A stretch of DNA of 64,000 nucleotides from Thiomicrorhabdus cannonii. Lineage in GTDB: Bacteria; Pseudomonadota; Gammaproteobacteria; Thiomicrospirales; Thiomicrospiraceae. Below are positions 61,510-64,000 of the stretch, in pieces. Numbering within the stretch: the stretch's first letter is position 1; every line of letters starts with the position of its first letter. A program made the position numbers and the translations under genes. The notes beneath the pieces were generated by a model. It did not search any database. It was not told the DNA's origin and saw only the letters and a program-made list of their open reading frames with translations. The DNA lies in contig NZ_JACBGH010000004.1 in the NCBI RefSeq assembly GCF_013391695.1, forward strand, positions 62,001 to 126,000. Reading direction: 5' to 3'.

Positions 61510-62045
61510 AAGTTGCGTGTCAACGCCTCCTTGAGTGCGACTGAAAGCGGCTCGTCACCAAGCCAGAGTCCAAAATACAACGCCTTGAAACCGGGCGTCC
61601 GGGTTTCAAATTGCAGCGCGCCATTCAACGCCAGTTGGGTGCGACCGTCGGGCAGATGCGTCAGTCGGTAACAATCGCCGGGCGCCACGTCGCGATAGCG
61701 TTCATGCAATCCCCCGACGGCGGCCTGCAAGGGCGGACTCAACCCATCCGGCAAATGCGTCTGGGCCGCCTCGATGAGCCACTCGCGCTTGATGGAACGA
61801 CGATAACACAAAGTCAGACGCAACGGCACGCCGTCCTCGGACCAGTGTGCGCCGAGCGTGCCGGCGGCGCGTTCCACCTGGGCGTCATACAGCGCCATCC
61901 ACAACCAGTGATCGGTGGCCTGCGACACGTTCTGCCAGACGATGGGCGGCACTGATTCGGCGGGCGCAGTTTGCGCCTGCACAGTGGTCCCCATCCACAT
62001 CAACCATGCGCCAATCCATGCCCGAGCCGGCCTGTTGAGTTTCAC
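61506..62045 (-). CDS. Chalcone-isomerase-like exported protein
   Basis: 179 residues, GTG start at 62045 overlapping the DUF3833 stop as GTGA. The signal peptide begins K-L-N-R-P-A-R, residues encoded by a copy of the dispersed repeat (62026-62042), and cleaves near VQA. The C-terminus, ALYFGLWLGDEPLSVALKEAL, is typical of bacterial chalcone-isomerase-like proteins. These are frequent in LitR/CarH light clusters, where their role is unknown; flavonoid chemistry is not implied. Confidence 0.88.
   Translation of the reverse strand: MKLNRPARAWIGAWLMWMGTTVQAQTAPAESVPPIVWQNVSQATDHWLWMALYDAQVERAAGTLGAHWSEDGVPLRLTLCYRRSIKREWLIEAAQTHLPDGLSPPLQAAVGGLHERYRDVAPGDCYRLTHLPDGRTQLALNGALQFETRTPGFKALYFGLWLGDEPLSVALKEALTRNL
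62026..62042 (-). repeat. Dispersed repeat copy at the start of the chalcone-isomerase-like gene
   Basis: AAACTCAACAGGCCGGC lies directly after the GTG start codon on the minus strand and supplies the positively charged n-region of the signal peptide. Confidence 0.9.
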
Positions 62046-62629
62046 AGACCGCTCTCCAGTTCGCTGTCGCCCTGACTGAACTTGCTGAAAAACAGCGTCA
62101 CCTCACCCACCTTAAAGCCCCACTTACTGACCTCGGCGCGGTTCAACAGCAGTTCCGGCGTTTGCAGAAACATCCAATCGTCAAACTGCACGTGAATGGA
62201 ACTGTTTTTGTAGGGCAGATCGAGCGTATAACGCCAGTTAAGTGCATTGCCGGCTGATTCGCCATAGGCCTCGCCCACCACATCGGCGGCCCGGCCGACG
62301 TAGCGGCCCTCGGCAGTGCGGGTAATCTGCCAGATGCGCGTCTGCCGCTCGCCGTTGTCGTAAATGAAACGTTCGTCCAGACGCAGCTGGTTGCCGATCA
62401 CCTCGCCGCTGATCGCCACCTTGAAACGGCGCTCCACCCGACCGGAACGCGCCTGAAACTGCCCCCAGGCGTAAGTTTTGCCGTCAAAGTAGGCAAAGAG
62501 GTCAAATTCCGGCGCGGTGTTACGGTACTCCTGAACATCCATGCTGCTGCATCCTCCCAATAATATCAACAGGCCGGTCAGCACAACCGCCGCCCAGCGT
62601 TTAAACGGCATCGGCTTAAAGCGTGTCAT
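62042..62629 (-). CDS. DUF3833 lipoprotein
   Basis: About 195 residues. A lipoprotein signal peptide (VVLTGLLILLGGCSS) precedes a beta-rich domain with GKTYAWGQFQARSGRVERRF, matching DUF3833 of light-induced cfa operons. The function is unknown. ATG 62629 overlaps the end of the cfa-like gene by 14 bases. Bases 62566-62577 in the signal peptide match 12 bases of the dispersed repeat, which may be chance. Confidence 0.86.
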   Translation of the reverse strand: MTRFKPMPFKRWAAVVLTGLLILLGGCSSMDVQEYRNTAPEFDLFAYFDGKTYAWGQFQARSGRVERRFKVAISGEVIGNQLRLDERFIYDNGERQTRIWQITRTAEGRYVGRAADVVGEAYGESAGNALNWRYTLDLPYKNSSIHVQFDDWMFLQTPELLLNRAEVSKWGFKVGEVTLFFSKFSQGDSELESGL

Positions 62630-63857
62630 GCGCAGGTGCCTCAAAGGTGACTTGATGGACATTGATATGCCCGGTTTCAAAGCCGACGCTGCAATAGTCC
62701 AGATAGTAATTCCACAGGCGTTGGAAAGCGCGGTCGTATCCGAGGCGCTCAAGCTGCTCGTGTTCCTGATTGAAACGGTGCTTCCACAGCTGGCAGGTAC
62801 GCGCATAATCCTGTCCGAAGGCGAAACTGTCTGTCATCTGCAAACCCGCGTTATGCCCGAGTTCACGCAGTTGCGTCAGGCTTGGCAGCAGTCCGCCCGG
62901 AAAGATATAGGTCTGAATAAAATCCACGCTGTTCTGGTAGCGTTGCGCGTGCGCTTCGTCGATGGTAATCACCTGCAGCACCGCCTTGCCGCCGGGCTTG
63001 AGCAGGCGTTGAATCTGCTCGAAATAGACCTGCCAATACTCCTTGCCGACCGCTTCGAACATCTCGATGCTGACGATGTGGTCGTAGCTGCCGGTTTCAT
63101 GGCGATAGTCCTGCAAAGCCACCTCAAACCGCGCTGCGTCGGCCGACTGCTGCAAGCGCTGCTGTGCATAAGACTTCTGTTCCACCGACAGCGTCAGCCC
63201 TTTGATCTCGGCCTGCTGCTGCAAGGCCAGTTCCATAAATCCGCCCCAACCGCAGCCGATTTCCAACAGTCGCTCGCCGCCCTTGAGCTGCAACTGCGCC
63301 AGAATACGCTGGTATTTGGCACGCTGCGCGCTGCCAAGATCCGTGTGCGTGTCGCTAAACAGTGCGCTTGAATAGGTCATGCTCGGGTCAAGCCACAAAC
63401 GGTAGAAGGCATTGCCCAGATCGTAATGAAAAGCGATATTGCGCCGGCTGTTACTCACCGAGTTGTGGCGGCGGCGATGCTGCCAACGCTCCAGGAATGT
63501 CAGCCATCTGCCGCCAAGCAGCGACTCGAACAGATGGCGGTTGTCATACGCCAGATGCATCAGTTGATAGAGTGACGGCGTTTCGAGCGCGCCTTCGTAA
63601 TAGGCCTGCGCAAAGCCCAGCTCGCCGCGCGTTTTCAGCAGCCAGTAGGTGCGCAGCGGCCGCACAATCACCAGTTCGGCGTGATACCCGGCCTGTCCAC
63701 TTTCAAAACGCCAGGTTTGTTCGCCAAGCGACAGTGTCAGACTGCCTTGGCGAATATCGTCAAACGGCAGACGCATCAGCAGCGCCTGCCAGGGCAAAGG
63801 ACGCAGCAAACGGCGCCACCATGCCAACCCCAAAGCGCGGGTACTCAGAGTTTTCAT
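62616..63857 (-). CDS. cfa: Cyclopropane-fatty-acyl-phospholipid synthase-type methyltransferase
   Basis: About 413 residues. The N-terminal lipid-binding half is followed by a SAM domain with ERLLEIGCGWGGFMELA and the catalytic YDHIVSIEMFEAVG. Its partner genes (DUF1365, DUF3833, chalcone-isomerase-like, phrB, MerR) match a light-induced set. In that set the enzyme may instead belong to the furan-fatty-acid (UfaM-like) branch, so the product is uncertain. ATG 63857 overlaps the preceding stop as TAATG, with GGAG eleven bases upstream. Confidence 0.92.
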   Translation of the reverse strand: MKTLSTRALGLAWWRRLLRPLPWQALLMRLPFDDIRQGSLTLSLGEQTWRFESGQAGYHAELVIVRPLRTYWLLKTRGELGFAQAYYEGALETPSLYQLMHLAYDNRHLFESLLGGRWLTFLERWQHRRRHNSVSNSRRNIAFHYDLGNAFYRLWLDPSMTYSSALFSDTHTDLGSAQRAKYQRILAQLQLKGGERLLEIGCGWGGFMELALQQQAEIKGLTLSVEQKSYAQQRLQQSADAARFEVALQDYRHETGSYDHIVSIEMFEAVGKEYWQVYFEQIQRLLKPGGKAVLQVITIDEAHAQRYQNSVDFIQTYIFPGGLLPSLTQLRELGHNAGLQMTDSFAFGQDYARTCQLWKHRFNQEHEQLERLGYDRAFQRLWNYYLDYCSVGFETGHINVHQVTFEAPAHDTL

Positions 63858-64000
63858 TATTGTTTCATCTCCGTATGACTGTAACGCACCGCACGCAAAG
63901 ACGCCGGTGTCTTGTGGAAACGCGCGCCCTTCAACCAGATTTTGAGCGCCCACCAATGGATCAGCGCCATGACCTTGAAGGTATTAAAGGGCTGCAGCAG
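63857..64000 (-). CDS. C-terminal end of a DUF1365 protein (partial)
   Basis: The last 47 codons and TAA read in frame from the window edge. FNTFKVMALIHWWALKIWLK and GARFHKTP match the typical C-terminus of DUF1365, the usual neighbour of cfa in these operons. The stop overlaps the cfa start by one base. The operon continues beyond the window and its promoter is not visible. Confidence 0.85.
   Translation of the reverse strand: MLQPFNTFKVMALIHWWALKIWLKGARFHKTPASLRAVRYSHTEMKQ

Noticed and set aside
62566-62577. Twelve-base repeat match in the DUF3833 signal peptide
   Set aside because: It codes for ordinary hydrophobic signal-peptide residues, lacks the AAAA/TTTT flank, and is probably chance.
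63685-63703. Possible degenerate repeat copy in the cfa-like gene
   Set aside because: TACCCGGCCTGT matches but the rest has mismatches, and the encoded residues (FESGQAGYH) fit the family. It is too uncertain to count.

Overview
This window looks like chromosomal DNA of a free-living gammaproteobacterium. The evidence is the mix and order of housekeeping genes: yqgE-yqgF-pyrR-pyrB-pyrC' as in pseudomonads, proC-yggT-metX-metW, lptM-lysA, and a gshA of the acidithiobacillus-type family. The very dense cyclic-di-GMP signalling and the overall gene content recall the sulfur-oxidising Thiomicrospira/Hydrogenovibrio/Thiomicrorhabdus group. That placement is an impression from memory, not a search result. 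I see no phage, plasmid, IS transposase, CRISPR array, rRNA or tRNA.

Layout. 1-5 kb: the tail of an EAL gene, a convergent EAL-CBS-GGDEF gene, then metK (with a structured leader), metF and rsmE. 5-13 kb: a periplasmic-sensor diguanylate cyclase, gshA-gshB, and a PAS chemoreceptor. 13-19 kb: apbE, then the tightly overlapping yqgE-yqgF-pyrR-pyrB-pyrC' cluster and an unrecognised gene. 19-26 kb: YeiH exporter and LysR regulator, ppk2, yggS, and a GGDEF-EAL protein. 25-34 kb: proC-yggT-metX-metW, a nested inverted-repeat element, Fur-box-flanked feoABC, and a PilZ-like protein with an unknown partner. 34-46 kb: esterase and HugZ-like genes, lptM-lysA, a hybrid kinase/HD-GYP/unknown operon, rlmI, gcvH, a GGDEF protein, and divergent umuD/umuC. 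47-57 kb: hemH, a 1,213-residue-class GAF-PAS-GGDEF-EAL protein, folM, a peroxiredoxin, an MsrA-thioredoxin-MsrB fusion, and two MscS-type channels around a retropepsin-like protease. 57-64 kb: a probable light-response module of DUF523/DUF1722 protein, short LOV protein, MerR-type regulator, photolyase, chalcone-isomerase-like protein, DUF3833 lipoprotein, Cfa-type methyltransferase and the end of a DUF1365 gene.

How the parts connect. Several genes serve the methionine/SAM cycle (metK, metF, metX, metW). A redox-repair theme runs through gshAB, PrxQ and MsrAB. At least seven proteins make, break or may bind c-di-GMP.

Most notable observations. (1) A dispersed repeat of about 19 bp, core AAACTCAACAGGCCGG, occurs at about eleven loci. 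It is found both as paired hairpins after genes and as single copies inside coding sequences in several reading frames, a pattern resembling a DNA-uptake sequence. (2) The metK leader can form a pseudoknot-like pairing whose 3' strand could instead pair with the Shine-Dalgarno sequence. (3) A LOV photoreceptor gene sits convergent to a MerR regulator with no visible cobalamin motif, with a palindromic operator candidate nearby. (4) The PyrC-like protein has lost its HxH zinc motif. (5) One protein carries the two PilZ signature motifs more than 200 residues apart.
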